DNA from: an uncultured Kiritimatiellota bacterium
Lineage (GTDB): Bacteria > Verrucomicrobiota > Kiritimatiellia > RFP12 > UBA1067
Assembly: GCA_934635045.1 (NCBI GenBank)
Contig: CAKTZA010000021.1
Span: 1-51,009, forward strand
Direction: 5' to 3'
Length of the DNA: 51,009 nt
Part shown: positions 43,681 through 51,009 of the stretch, in pieces
Position numbering within the stretch: the stretch's first letter is position 1
Layout of the letters: each line of letters opens with the position of its first letter
Program-made: the position numbers and the translations under genes
The notes under the pieces: generated by a model
The model's input: the letters and a program-made list of their open reading frames with translations, nothing else
Database searches by the model: none
What the model was told of the DNA's origin: nothing

Positions 43681-45906
43681 ATGCTGATTCGATTGATGGC
43701 TGTCGTCGCGTTCGCCTTGCCGAACGCGGAGTTCGCGAACTACCATCGCCAGATCACCGGGCGCGAGCCCGCGCCCGGCGCGGTGACGTTCGCCGTCGAT
43801 CCGTCTGTCTCGAAGTCCGGCAAAGATGCGTATACGATCAAGAGCTTGGATCTTGGAGCTGGGAGCTTGGCGCGTGGGGATGCCCAAAAGCCCTCCGCTT
43901 CACGCTGTCTCATCACCGGCTCCAACGAGCGCAGCGTCTGGTACGGCCTCTACGACCTGCTCGAACGGCGCGGCGGCTGCCGCTGGTTCTGGGACGTCGA
44001 CGTCGTGCCGCAGAAGGACGCGCTCGACCTCTCCGGCCTCGACGTGAAGGAAGAGGCGCACTTCGAGTACCGGGGGATCCGCTACTTCGCGCACCGGGGC
44101 CTCACGCGCTTCCAGGCCGAGCACTGGGGGCCGGAAGACTGGCGGCGCGAGATCGACTGGTGCCTCAAGCGGCGCCTGAACGTCTTCATGCTGCGCATCG
44201 GACAGGACGACCTCTTTCAGCGCACGTTCCCGGAGACGGTCGCCTACCCCGATCCGTCGAAGGACCTGCCGGGACACGGCAAGGGCTATGACAACCGTAC
44301 GCTCTTCTGGTCGCTGCAGTATCGCGGAAAGCTCCGCCACGACCTCCAGCAGTACGCCTTCGCGCGCGGGCTCATGGTGCCCGAGGACTTCGGCACGATG
44401 ACCCACTGGTACTCGCGCACGCCCGAAGACTTCCTCGCGAAGATGAACCCGCCGTTCCTGCCGCAGGCGACGGAGGGCTACGCCGAGAAGAACGGCCTCG
44501 TCTGGGACATCCGCGACGACAAGTGGGCGGACGCCTACTGGAAGCTCACGCAGACGGCCGTCGAGGCGTACGGTGAGGGCAAGGAGCGTCAGCGCCTCCT
44601 CCACACGATCGGCCTTGGCGAGCGCCGGTGCTTCACGAACCGGCAGGACAACCTCGACCTCAAGATCGCGTCGCTGCGGAAGTTCCTCGACCGCGCCCAC
44701 CGCGACTACCCGAACGCGAAGAACCTGCTCGCCGGGTGGGACTTCTACTTCACCTGGCATCCGGAGGAGGTTCAGGCCCTCGTCAAGACGCTCGATCCGA
44801 AGCGGGACATCATCTGGGACTACGAGGGCGACTCGACGCGCGACTACCGTCCCGAAATGCAGGGCCTCGACGGCAACAACTTCACGAAGTGGGGCGTGAT
44901 GGGCAAGTTCCCCTACACCTACTCGATCTTCCTCGCGTTCGAGAGCGCGCTCGACCTGCGCGCGAACTATCCGCTCATCGAGGCGCGCCAGCGGCTCGTG
45001 CAGGACGACCCGGCGTGCGCCGGCTACATCCTCTGGCCGGAGGCGAGCCACACCGATACGCTGGCCCTGCGCTTCTTCACGGCGAACGCCTGGTCGGCGA
45101 AGCCCGTCGGCTACGCGGACGTGCTGGACGAGTTCTGCGCGAGCCGCTACGGCGACCAGGCCGAGGCGATGAAGCGCATCTGGCAGAAGGTCGTGCCGAT
45201 GTCGTATCTGCTCGACTGGGGCCACAGCTACGGCAGCACGTTCGCCTCGACGTCGCTCGCGACGTTCCAGCACGGCGGCAGGCCGCTGGCGGGCGAGACG
45301 CTCGCGCAGTGGCAGGCGGCGCTCGCGGACGTCCGCGCGGTCTTCGCCGCGCTCGCCGAGATCCGCTGGGAAGGCGAGGCGATCCGCCGTGACACGGTTG
45401 ACCTTGCGCGCACGGCGCTCGACCGCTGGCTGGTTCTCGACGCCCAGCGCCTCGACCGCGACTTCAAGGCGTGGCAGGCGGGCGCGGCGGACGGCGCGGA
45501 TCTGGCGGCGCGCGGCGAAGGCATGGCGCGGCGGGCCGACCGAATGGCGGACCTGCTCGCGATCCACACCGACTACTCGCTCTGGGAGTCGTACCTGCGC
45601 CTCGACGCGATCGAGAAGGTGACGAATCCGAACTTCCCGCGCGTGCTGCTCGAAAACGCCGCCAACGGCTATTGCCGGAGCCACCAGTACGAACTCGCGC
45701 GCCACCTCTATGCGCCGCGCGCGCACCGCTTCGCCGCGAAGGCCGCGTCGCGCATCGCGCAGGGCGACCGGAAGACGGCACTGGCGCTGGAACCGTGCGA
45801 CCGCGAGATCGACGGCCTCCTGGCGCAACCGCTCGACGCGCTCAAGCCGACGTCCCCGCGTACGCCGGCGACCTTCCGCGCGCTCATGCTCGACCTCGCC
45901 CACTGA
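43681..45906 (+). CDS. Alpha-N-acetylglucosaminidase-like protein (NAGLU, GH89)
   Basis: A 741-residue glycosidase that would release terminal alpha-GlcNAc from heparan sulfate or mucin-type glycans. The N-terminal small domain has RSVWYGLYDLLERRGGCRWF. The barrel follows from about residue 120, with EYRGIRYFAHRG and the GH89-type WRREIDWCLKRRLNVFML. The helical C-terminal domain extends to the end. The N-terminus MLIRLMAVVAFALPNA could be a short signal peptide. AAAGGA precedes the ATG. An in-frame low-complexity stretch at 43842-43890 (encoding SLDLGAGSLARGDAQ) looks inserted. Inverted repeats flank the gene. Catalytic residues were not assigned with certainty. Confidence 0.8.
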   Translation: MLIRLMAVVAFALPNAEFANYHRQITGREPAPGAVTFAVDPSVSKSGKDAYTIKSLDLGAGSLARGDAQKPSASRCLITGSNERSVWYGLYDLLERRGGCRWFWDVDVVPQKDALDLSGLDVKEEAHFEYRGIRYFAHRGLTRFQAEHWGPEDWRREIDWCLKRRLNVFMLRIGQDDLFQRTFPETVAYPDPSKDLPGHGKGYDNRTLFWSLQYRGKLRHDLQQYAFARGLMVPEDFGTMTHWYSRTPEDFLAKMNPPFLPQATEGYAEKNGLVWDIRDDKWADAYWKLTQTAVEAYGEGKERQRLLHTIGLGERRCFTNRQDNLDLKIASLRKFLDRAHRDYPNAKNLLAGWDFYFTWHPEEVQALVKTLDPKRDIIWDYEGDSTRDYRPEMQGLDGNNFTKWGVMGKFPYTYSIFLAFESALDLRANYPLIEARQRLVQDDPACAGYILWPEASHTDTLALRFFTANAWSAKPVGYADVLDEFCASRYGDQAEAMKRIWQKVVPMSYLLDWGHSYGSTFASTSLATFQHGGRPLAGETLAQWQAALADVRAVFAALAEIRWEGEAIRRDTVDLARTALDRWLVLDAQRLDRDFKAWQAGAADGADLAARGEGMARRADRMADLLAIHTDYSLWESYLRLDAIEKVTNPNFPRVLLENAANGYCRSHQYELARHLYAPRAHRFAAKAASRIAQGDRKTALALEPCDREIDGLLAQPLDALKPTSPRTPATFRALMLDLAH

Positions 45907-45910
45907 CAGC

Positions 45911-45939
45911 CTCTACATCTTCTGCACTTCTACACGGCC
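45911..45939 (-). repeat. GGCCGTGTAGAAGTG repeat, copy 2 (right of GH89, inverted)
   Basis: The reverse complement reads GGCCGTGTAGAAGTGCAGAA, matching copy 1 at 43620. It starts 5 nt after the GH89 stop. Confidence 0.75.
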
Positions 45940-45973
45940 AAAATCCGAAACCTCAAACATCTAACCTAAAACC

Positions 45974-46726
45974 ATGATCACAGACTACGGATACATCGAA
46001 AAGGCGATTGCCAACATCAGGGAAGTCGCCGAGAAGCAGGAAAAGAACATCGACGCGGCGGGCAAGCTGATGGCGGACGCCATCGCGGCCGACCGGCTCA
46101 TCTACGTCTACGCGGGCGGCGGACACACCACGCTCGCGATGGGCGAGATGTTCTTCCGCGCGGGCGGCCTCGCGAACATCAACCCGATGATGGAGACGGC
46201 GCTTTCCGTCTTCAACCAGGCGCTGAAGTACCTGGAGCTGGAGCGCACCGTCAACTTCGGCGCATCCATCGTCAAGTACTACAATCCGCAGAAGGACGAC
46301 GTCGTCATCTTCTTCCACAACATCGGCATCAACCCCGCGACGATCGACGCGGCGGAGGAGTGCCGGAAGCGCGGCATGAAGATCATTGCCGTCGCGAGCT
46401 CGTACTGGCAAAAGGAGATGCCGAAGGACCATTTCATCCGCCACCCGAACGGCAAGAACCTCTTCGACTACGCCGACGTCTGCATCGACGACTACAACCC
46501 CGTCGGCGACGCGGTCGTGCACGTGCCGGGCATGACGACGCCGATTGGCCCCGTCTCGAACGTGGTGGACTTCACGATCGCCCACCTCATGGAGATTTCG
46601 TGCTGTCGCCAGTGCGTCGCTCGCGGACTCGTGCCACCGGTCTGGAATTCGGCGAACGCGCCGGGCGGCGACGAGAAGAACGCGGCCTACCTCGCGAAAT
46701 ACAAGCCGCTGGTAAAATGCCTGTGA
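45974..46726 (+). CDS. SIS-domain protein (UPF0309-like), amino-sugar related
   Basis: A 250-residue cytoplasmic protein with a sugar isomerase (SIS) domain. YVYAGGGHTTLAMGEMFFRAGG forms the phosphate-sugar-binding loop region, and FFHNIGINPATIDAAEECRKRG and IIAVASSYWQKEMP form the alpha/beta core. SIS proteins bind phosphosugars such as GlcNAc-6-P or MurNAc-6-P, as isomerases, etherases or regulators. Its place between GH89 and GH20 suggests amino-sugar metabolism. The leader is A/C-rich (CAAACATCTAACCTAAAACC) with no ribosome-binding site. Confidence 0.82.
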   Translation: MITDYGYIEKAIANIREVAEKQEKNIDAAGKLMADAIAADRLIYVYAGGGHTTLAMGEMFFRAGGLANINPMMETALSVFNQALKYLELERTVNFGASIVKYYNPQKDDVVIFFHNIGINPATIDAAEECRKRGMKIIAVASSYWQKEMPKDHFIRHPNGKNLFDYADVCIDDYNPVGDAVVHVPGMTTPIGPVSNVVDFTIAHLMEISCCRQCVARGLVPPVWNSANAPGGDEKNAAYLAKYKPLVKCL

Positions 46727-46730
46727 GAAA

Positions 46731-46766
46731 AGTAAGAAGGAAGAAGGAAAAGGGAAGAAGTGAGGA
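46731..46766 (+). repeat. Purine-rich repeat, intergenic copy
   Basis: AAGGAAGAAGGAAAAGGG followed by AAGAAGTGAGGA matches the arm of the insertion at 41717-41757 in the sugar porter gene. Confidence 0.7.
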
Positions 46767-46799
46767 CGTTTCCTTTGTCAAAGAATCAGGAGCGTTAAA

Positions 46800-48353
46800 A
46801 TGAAGAGCCACGTCGTCGTCCTTGTCTTTGCCGTCGCGCTTTCCTCGTCCGTTGTCTGGGCTGGGAATGCGGCGAATCCCGATGCCATCGAGCTGGAGCC
46901 GATGCCGGTTCCGGTCGCGTTCGCCTCGGACATGGACGCGCCCGTGCCGTTCGACGCGACGACGACCGTCACGGTCGATTGCCCGGACGCTTCGGCGGCG
47001 GCGTGGCTGACGTCGCATTTCCGCGACTGGTACGGTGCGTTCGCGCCGAAGGCCGTCGCGGGCGCCGCGAACCTCACGCTCCGGGCGGGCGATGAGGCGT
47101 ATGCCGTCCGGGCGGATGCTTCAGGCGTGAAGATCGCCGCGCGAACATTGGCGGGCGTGCGCTGGGCGGCGTACTCCGTCCGTCAGCTCGCGATCGCGAA
47201 GCGCGGCACGTTCAAGACGGCGGGACACCTCCTGCCGACGTGCGCGATCTCCGACGCGCCACACCTCGCGTTTCGCGGCATCCACCTCTGCTGGTTCCCG
47301 GAGGTGAGCAAGGTTCAGATCGAGCGCGCGATTCGCCTGGCGGCGCTCCTGAAGTTCAACTACGTCGTCGTCGAGCCGTGGGGCATGTTCAAGAGCGAGC
47401 GGCATCCCTGGTGGAGCTGGCCGGGGGCGAAGATGACGAAGCCGGAAGTGCGCCGTCTGGTCGCGCTCGGCAAGGATCTCGGCATCACGCTCATCCCGCA
47501 GATCGCCGCCTATGGACATGCCGGCGCGGCGCGCTCCTGCTCGTCGAAGCATTCCGTCCTTGACCTGCAGCCGGAGTACGAGCCGCTCTACGAGCCGGGG
47601 GGCTGGAACTGGTGCCTGACGAATCCCGAGACGCAGAAGGTGCTGCGCGAGCTGATCGTCGAGCTGCTGGAGACGTTCGGACACCCGCCGTACCTCCACC
47701 TCGGCTGCGACGAGGCCCAGCCGCCGACGTGCCCCGACTGCCGGAAGCGTCCGTACGGCGAGCTCGTCTGCGAGCACATCACGGCGCTGGCGGCCTTTGC
47801 GAAGGCGCGCGGCGCGCGGGCGATGATCTGGCATGACATGCTGCTCGACGGCGCGGACCCGCGTTGGAAGGGGTTCATCGCGAGCGGCTCGACGCTGACG
47901 GCAAAGTTGGCGGACACCCTGCCGCGCGACGTCATCGTCTGCGACTGGCAGTACTCCTACGGAAAAGAGAAGGAGAGCCGCATGGACTGGCCGACGATGA
48001 AGCACTTTCACGACAAGGGCTTCCCTGTCGTCGGGTGTCCGTGGCTGAACTTCAACGCGATGAAGCCGATGGCGGAATATATCGCAAAAATTGGCGGCTT
48101 CGGCTTCCTCGAGACGACCTGGCACCATCTGCGCGGCTCGGACTGGGTGAAGATGTACCGCTTCGGCTCGGCGGCGGCGTGGGGGACTCCGGTGCGCGGC
48201 GATGATGCGTCGCCCTACGGCGGCACGCCGCAGAGCGACACGATGTTCAGCCGCGCCCTGCGCATGGTCGGGCATGACATGAGGCTGGCGGACTACCGCG
48301 ACACGGGTCACGTCAACGAACAGGTCCCACCCAGCTGGTGGATCGACAACTAA
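46800..48353 (+). CDS. Secreted beta-N-acetylhexosaminidase (GH20)
   Basis: A 517-residue secreted enzyme removing terminal beta-linked GlcNAc or GalNAc. A signal peptide (MKSHVVVLVFAVALSSSVVWA) precedes the GH20b-like small domain (about 40-150) and the barrel, which opens with HLAFRGIHLCWFPEV. The catalytic pair is D304-E305 in HLGCDEA, where family members usually read HxGGDE; Cys replaces a Gly. Substrate-assisted catalysis through the N-acetyl group is known for the family. AGGAG precedes the ATG. Together with the GH89 protein it points to GlcNAc-containing host glycans. Confidence 0.9.
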   Translation: MKSHVVVLVFAVALSSSVVWAGNAANPDAIELEPMPVPVAFASDMDAPVPFDATTTVTVDCPDASAAAWLTSHFRDWYGAFAPKAVAGAANLTLRAGDEAYAVRADASGVKIAARTLAGVRWAAYSVRQLAIAKRGTFKTAGHLLPTCAISDAPHLAFRGIHLCWFPEVSKVQIERAIRLAALLKFNYVVVEPWGMFKSERHPWWSWPGAKMTKPEVRRLVALGKDLGITLIPQIAAYGHAGAARSCSSKHSVLDLQPEYEPLYEPGGWNWCLTNPETQKVLRELIVELLETFGHPPYLHLGCDEAQPPTCPDCRKRPYGELVCEHITALAAFAKARGARAMIWHDMLLDGADPRWKGFIASGSTLTAKLADTLPRDVIVCDWQYSYGKEKESRMDWPTMKHFHDKGFPVVGCPWLNFNAMKPMAEYIAKIGGFGFLETTWHHLRGSDWVKMYRFGSAAAWGTPVRGDDASPYGGTPQSDTMFSRALRMVGHDMRLADYRDTGHVNEQVPPSWWIDN

Positions 48354-48367
48354 GGCGAAGAGTTGAA

Positions 48368-48561
48368 GTCTCACACGGAGGCACGGAGACACGGAGGTTT
48401 TGTATGGTATTTAGTATCGGTAGTTCTTCGACAAACCACATTCACACTTTCTCCGTGCCTCCGTCACTCCGTGTGAGGCCTACTCCTCAGTTCGCGCAGA
48501 GGCGCAGAGCACGCAGAGATTCGTCGTGCCGCTCTGCGGTCTCTGCGGCTCTGCGTGAGAC
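48368..48561. repeat. Double-hairpin ACGGAG/GCAGAG repeat element
   Basis: Two nested structures fill this intergenic stretch. CTCACACGGAGGCACGGAG (starting about 48370) faces its inverse CTCCGTGCCTCCGTCAC and CTCCGTGTGAG (48451-48477). GCGCAGAGGCGCAGAGCACG (48494-48513) faces GCTCTGCGGTCTCTGCGGCT and CTGCGTGAGAC (48531-48561). The ends carry GTCTCAC and GTGAGAC. No gene or clear promoter is seen within it. Confidence 0.8.
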
Positions 48562-48623
48562 ATGAGACAGTCAAGACATCAACACGTTAATTTCTTCAGC
48601 ACACCGAAAGGTCAACACAAAAG

Positions 48624-49376
48624 ATGAACATCAAGAAAATGAACAAGGGGCTCGACTTCCTGCGCGAGAAGTACGGGGCCGCGAAAGGCGAAATCACGCT
48701 CAAGGACGGACACTGCTACGTGGGGGCGACGCCGCTCCTGCCGGGGCGCATGGAGCGCAAGATCGTCGAGCTCAAGAAGATGACGGAGAACGGCACGCTT
48801 GAAGGCGTCTCGACGCTCCGCTTTGCCGCGTTCGCGCCGAAGGGCACGGACTTGGAGGCGATGCTCGCGAAGGAACTCGACCTCGCGGCCTATCTCGGCG
48901 CGGCGGATGTCGTGCGTGTCATGGCCGTCGCGAACGGCGCGGCGATCAACGTCCTCGCCAAGCTCGCGAACGACGTGAACGTCTCCGTCGAGATCGGCGC
49001 GAACCTGCCGAAGACGGAACTCGGCTACGACCGCCACGAGATCATCGCCAAGCGCGGCGTCGCGTGCGACCAGACGGTTGACACGCACACGCCCCATGCG
49101 TCGATCCGCTGCTGGGACGCGAAGGACTACGTCGAGTACACGGACGTCGACACGGAACTCTTCGGCCTCGGCTACGAGGAGGTGTGGAACGTCCGCGCGG
49201 CGTTCGCGCTCCTCCAGAAGCGCGCCGACGCGAAGGTCTGGAAGGCCGCGTGGGCCAAGGCGACGAAGGCGGCCGCGCGCGCGTTCGCGGCGGACAAGGC
49301 AAAGGCCGCGAAGACCATTGCCCTCAAGAAAGGCATCGACACCAACGTCTCCATCAAGGTCGCCGAGGTTCGCTGA
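48624..49376 (+). CDS. Conserved-looking protein of unknown function
   Basis: A 250-residue, probably cytoplasmic protein (no signal peptide or membrane segment). It starts MNIKKMNKGLDFLREKYG and has an alpha/beta core with AAINVLAKLANDVNVSVEIG and YDRHEIIAKRGVACDQTVDT. The tail (about 195-250) is Ala/Lys-rich and helical. The family is not recognised. It sits 38 nt before a Gfo/Idh/MocA oxidoreductase gene, so the two may act on the same sugar; VEIGANLPKTE loosely recalls dehydrogenase-associated domains, but this is weak. AAAGG lies 14 nt before the ATG. Confidence 0.7.
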   Translation: MNIKKMNKGLDFLREKYGAAKGEITLKDGHCYVGATPLLPGRMERKIVELKKMTENGTLEGVSTLRFAAFAPKGTDLEAMLAKELDLAAYLGAADVVRVMAVANGAAINVLAKLANDVNVSVEIGANLPKTELGYDRHEIIAKRGVACDQTVDTHTPHASIRCWDAKDYVEYTDVDTELFGLGYEEVWNVRAAFALLQKRADAKVWKAAWAKATKAAARAFAADKAKAAKTIALKKGIDTNVSIKVAEVR

Positions 49377-49380
49377 CGTC

Positions 49381-49406
49381 TCTCCATTTCTAAACTTCTA
49401 CACGGC
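49381..49406 (-). repeat. GCCGTGTAGAAGT repeat, copy 3
   Basis: The reverse complement reads GCCGTGTAGAAGTTTAGAAA, a third copy of the family at 43620 and 45911. It lies between the unknown gene and the oxidoreductase gene. Confidence 0.65.
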
Positions 49407-49414
49407 TAATCATC

Positions 49415-50494
49415 ATGAAACCAGTCAAGATTGCCATGATGGGCATGACCCACGGCCATACCCGCAAGTACTACCAGACCCTCATCGACAACAAGAAGCT
49501 CGACTGGGTCGCCAGCTGCGCCCAGGACGAGGACGCGAAGAAGACCTATGAGCTCTACCAGACGGGCGTCCCGTGCTACCTCGACCCCGAGGAGATGTAC
49601 AAGGCCCATCCCGACATCGAGGCCGTCGTCATCGCGTCCGAGAACGACCAGCACTTCGCGCAGATGAAGTGGTGCGCCGAGAAGGGCATCCACATCCTCT
49701 CGATGAAGATTCCGACCTTCGACCGGAAGGAATACGACGAGATGATCGCGATGTGCGACAAGGCGGGCATCGTCTGCCAGGTCGAGCTGGAGATGCACTA
49801 CAACGCCGTCGTCCGCCGCCTGAAGAAGCTCATCGCGGACGGCGCGATCGGCAAGATCAAGGCCGTGCAGGCGACGAACATCACGCTGTCGCCCGTGTGG
49901 GCGTTCCCGTGGCAGGGCGACCCGCAGGCGAGCTTCGGCTCGGTCGTGCCGCTCAAGAAGGGCGACCCGCGCTTCCGCGGCGGCGCACTCTGCGACCATC
50001 CGCACATCTTCGACCTCGTCCGCCACCTGACGGGCTCGGACTTCGACTACATCTACGCCGAGGTCGCGCCGAACCTGCGCGACGGCCTCAAGGTCGAGGA
50101 CATGCTGATGGCCGTCGGCAAGATGAAGGACGGCACGGCGTTCCTCTTCGACCCGTCGTGGTCGCGCCTGGAGGAGAGGATCAAGGTCCCGGGCCCGGGC
50201 TGGGAGCGCTTCCCGAAGCGCATGGAGGTGAACCTCACGATCACGGGCGAGAAGGGGATGCTCTCATGCGACTGCTTCGGCCCGAACGTCTACCACAACG
50301 GCGCGCCGAACGACCGCTACACGGTGCAGTACACGTACTTCGACGAGTGGATCGGCCTCATCGACGAGTTCGTCGCCTGCATCCGCGCGCGCAAGACGCC
50401 GCTCATCAACCTGAAGTGGCACCGCCAGACGATCGAGGCCATGCTCGGCTGCTACGAATCGATCCAGTCCGGCAAGATCGCGAAGGTGGGGTAA
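49415..50494 (+). CDS. Gfo/Idh/MocA family oxidoreductase
   Basis: A 359-residue NAD(P)-dependent sugar or cyclitol dehydrogenase-like enzyme. The N-terminal Rossmann domain (about 1-125) has KIAMMGMTHGHTRKYY at the nucleotide-binding loop and EAVVIASENDQHFAQMKWC, plus the KIP strand at the EKP position (HILSMKIPTF). The C-terminal alpha/beta domain has GGALCDHPHIFDLVRHLTG, which carries the usual catalytic Asp/His region. The nucleotide loop GMTHGH deviates from GxGxxG, so the cofactor use needs care. There is no Shine-Dalgarno before the ATG. It is the last gene of the amino-sugar locus. Confidence 0.88.
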   Translation: MKPVKIAMMGMTHGHTRKYYQTLIDNKKLDWVASCAQDEDAKKTYELYQTGVPCYLDPEEMYKAHPDIEAVVIASENDQHFAQMKWCAEKGIHILSMKIPTFDRKEYDEMIAMCDKAGIVCQVELEMHYNAVVRRLKKLIADGAIGKIKAVQATNITLSPVWAFPWQGDPQASFGSVVPLKKGDPRFRGGALCDHPHIFDLVRHLTGSDFDYIYAEVAPNLRDGLKVEDMLMAVGKMKDGTAFLFDPSWSRLEERIKVPGPGWERFPKRMEVNLTITGEKGMLSCDCFGPNVYHNGAPNDRYTVQYTYFDEWIGLIDEFVACIRARKTPLINLKWHRQTIEAMLGCYESIQSGKIAKVG

Positions 50495-50504
50495 GGAGAA
50501 GCGC

Positions 50505-50570
50505 ATGGGGCTTGCGTTTGCGTCACTCGTCCTGGACGGTCCTCAGGGCGTGGGAGACCGCCGTGCCTAA
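50505..50570 (+). CDS. Possible 21-residue ORF
   Basis: An ATG preceded by TAAGGAG at good spacing opens a 21-codon frame (MGLAFASLVLDGPQGVGDRRA) 10 nt after the oxidoreductase gene. Nothing supports function beyond the ribosome-binding site; it may be chance. Confidence 0.2.
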   Translation: MGLAFASLVLDGPQGVGDRRA

Positions 50571-50589
50571 GAGACGCGGGAGGCGCGGA

Positions 50590-50602
50590 GGGGTCTGTCC
50601 CC
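50590..50602. repeat. Solitary REP core
   Basis: GGGGTCTGTCCCC, identical to cores at 7585 and 8003, lies in the intergenic region 43 kb from the RAYT gene. Confidence 0.75.
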
Positions 50603-50826
50603 GCGCTCGTCCCGCGTGTGTTGTCCGTCGCCAGCCCGCTTGCTTTTCCAATCGATAACTGAAGCCCCCTCCATTTTCCCTTCATTTCGTTCTCTCGCCA
50701 CAGGGCGCGGCTCCGCCGCTGGCACAAAGTGGGCGCAGAGACAAGTCAAGCGGCGGACATCCCGTCGAAGCCACATTTCACCCAGGTGGTGAAGGCGTCG
50801 CCACGCTCCAACCCCTGCAAATAAGG

Positions 50827-50854
50827 GTTGAAGCCGCATTTGGGCGGCTTCAAC
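50827..50854. other. Perfect 11-bp hairpin
   Basis: GTTGAAGCCGC (50827-50837) and GCGGCTTCAAC (50844-50854) flank a 6-nt loop. No T-run follows. It could end the upstream transcript or mark a structured RNA; the rest of 50571-50889 shows no gene. Confidence 0.55.
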
Positions 50855-50889
50855 TGCGACAGTTAGGTTTAGGTGAAGCGGACCTCGTT

Positions 50890-50953
50890 GTGAAATCGAG
50901 TAGATGTTCTTGTGAAAACGAATATTGGAGGGGCGGCGGACTTTTGCTATAAC
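50890..50953 (+). promoter_or_regulatory. Second copy of the operator/promoter module at the window edge
   Basis: GTGAAATCGAGTA (50890-50902) and GTGAAAACGAATA (50912-50924) are direct repeats with a 22-bp period, followed after 23 nt by TATAAC (50948-50953) in TTTTGCTATAAC. Layout and sequence match the module at 41044-41107. The controlled gene must lie beyond 51009, since no start codon with an open frame is evident before the end. Confidence 0.75.
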
Positions 50954-51009
50954 CCGAGTTTGCCAGTTTGATTTCTGAAAAAGTCGTTTTCACCCAGTGG
51001 CGACGCGGG

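Noticed and set aside
50567..50839. Small ORFs in the right-hand intergenic region
   Set aside because: They lack ribosome-binding sites and recognisable composition; the region is better explained by a REP core, a hairpin and the operator module.

Overview
This is a GC-rich bacterial chromosome segment carrying secreted glycan-degrading enzymes with signal peptides, a complete rpmJ-rpsM-rpsK-rpsD-rpoA-rplQ ribosomal cluster, and three 'XylR-type' regulators (sugar-binding domain followed by an AraC-type helix-turn-helix, with no N-terminal LacI helix-turn-helix). The combination of DUF4838, GH89, GH20, GH28, sialate-esterase-like, BspA-type leucine-rich and beta-helix/autotransporter-like proteins, with no SusC/SusD pair, best fits an uncultured host-associated Kiritimatiellota/Verrucomicrobiota-type lineage. 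That placement is inference from gene content; no 16S gene is present.

Layout. 0.1-6.7 kb: a tRNA-Leu(GAG) lies 13 nt before an operon of alkaline phosphatase, YibE/F-like membrane protein, DUF192 protein, FtsX-type permease and a XylR-type regulator. 6.7-8.4 kb: a REP-associated tyrosine transposase (RAYT) island with GGGG(C/T)CTGTCCCC repeats on both sides and inside its own gene, then a tandem repeat array and a promoter. 8.4-16.4 kb: a secreted BspA-like LRR protein and a 1733-residue deacetylase/GH-A glycosidase fusion. 16.5-27.3 kb: housekeeping genes. adk-map are separated from the rpmJ-rplQ cluster by a sugar permease, galactokinase, a FecR-like protein, a PpiD/SurA-like foldase and dut; rpsU and a strong terminator close the block.

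27.4-29.7 kb: two XylR-type regulators on the minus strand, divergent from a polysaccharide locus (29.8-41 kb) of GH28-type beta-helix enzyme, DUF4838 protein, an unknown secreted protein, an autotransporter-like beta-strand protein and a three-domain esterase/esterase/deacetylase. A tandem direct-repeat operator lies in the divergent promoter. 41.1-50.5 kb: a second locus centred on amino-sugar glycans: sugar porter, TIM-barrel protein, GH89 alpha-N-acetylglucosaminidase, SIS-domain protein, GH20 hexosaminidase, an unknown protein and a Gfo/Idh/MocA oxidoreductase. The right edge (50.9 kb) repeats the operator/promoter module of the 41 kb transporter, apparently for a gene beyond the window.

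The loci could together depolymerise and deacetylate complex glycans (acetylated pectin-like and GlcNAc-containing host-type glycans are the best guesses), import the products and pass them to central metabolism. The most notable patterns are the recurring 22-23 bp-period tandem operators, several -10 boxes only 7-10 nt before start codons (leaderless mRNA), the RAYT/REP island, and families of structured repeats at gene boundaries or inserted in frame.
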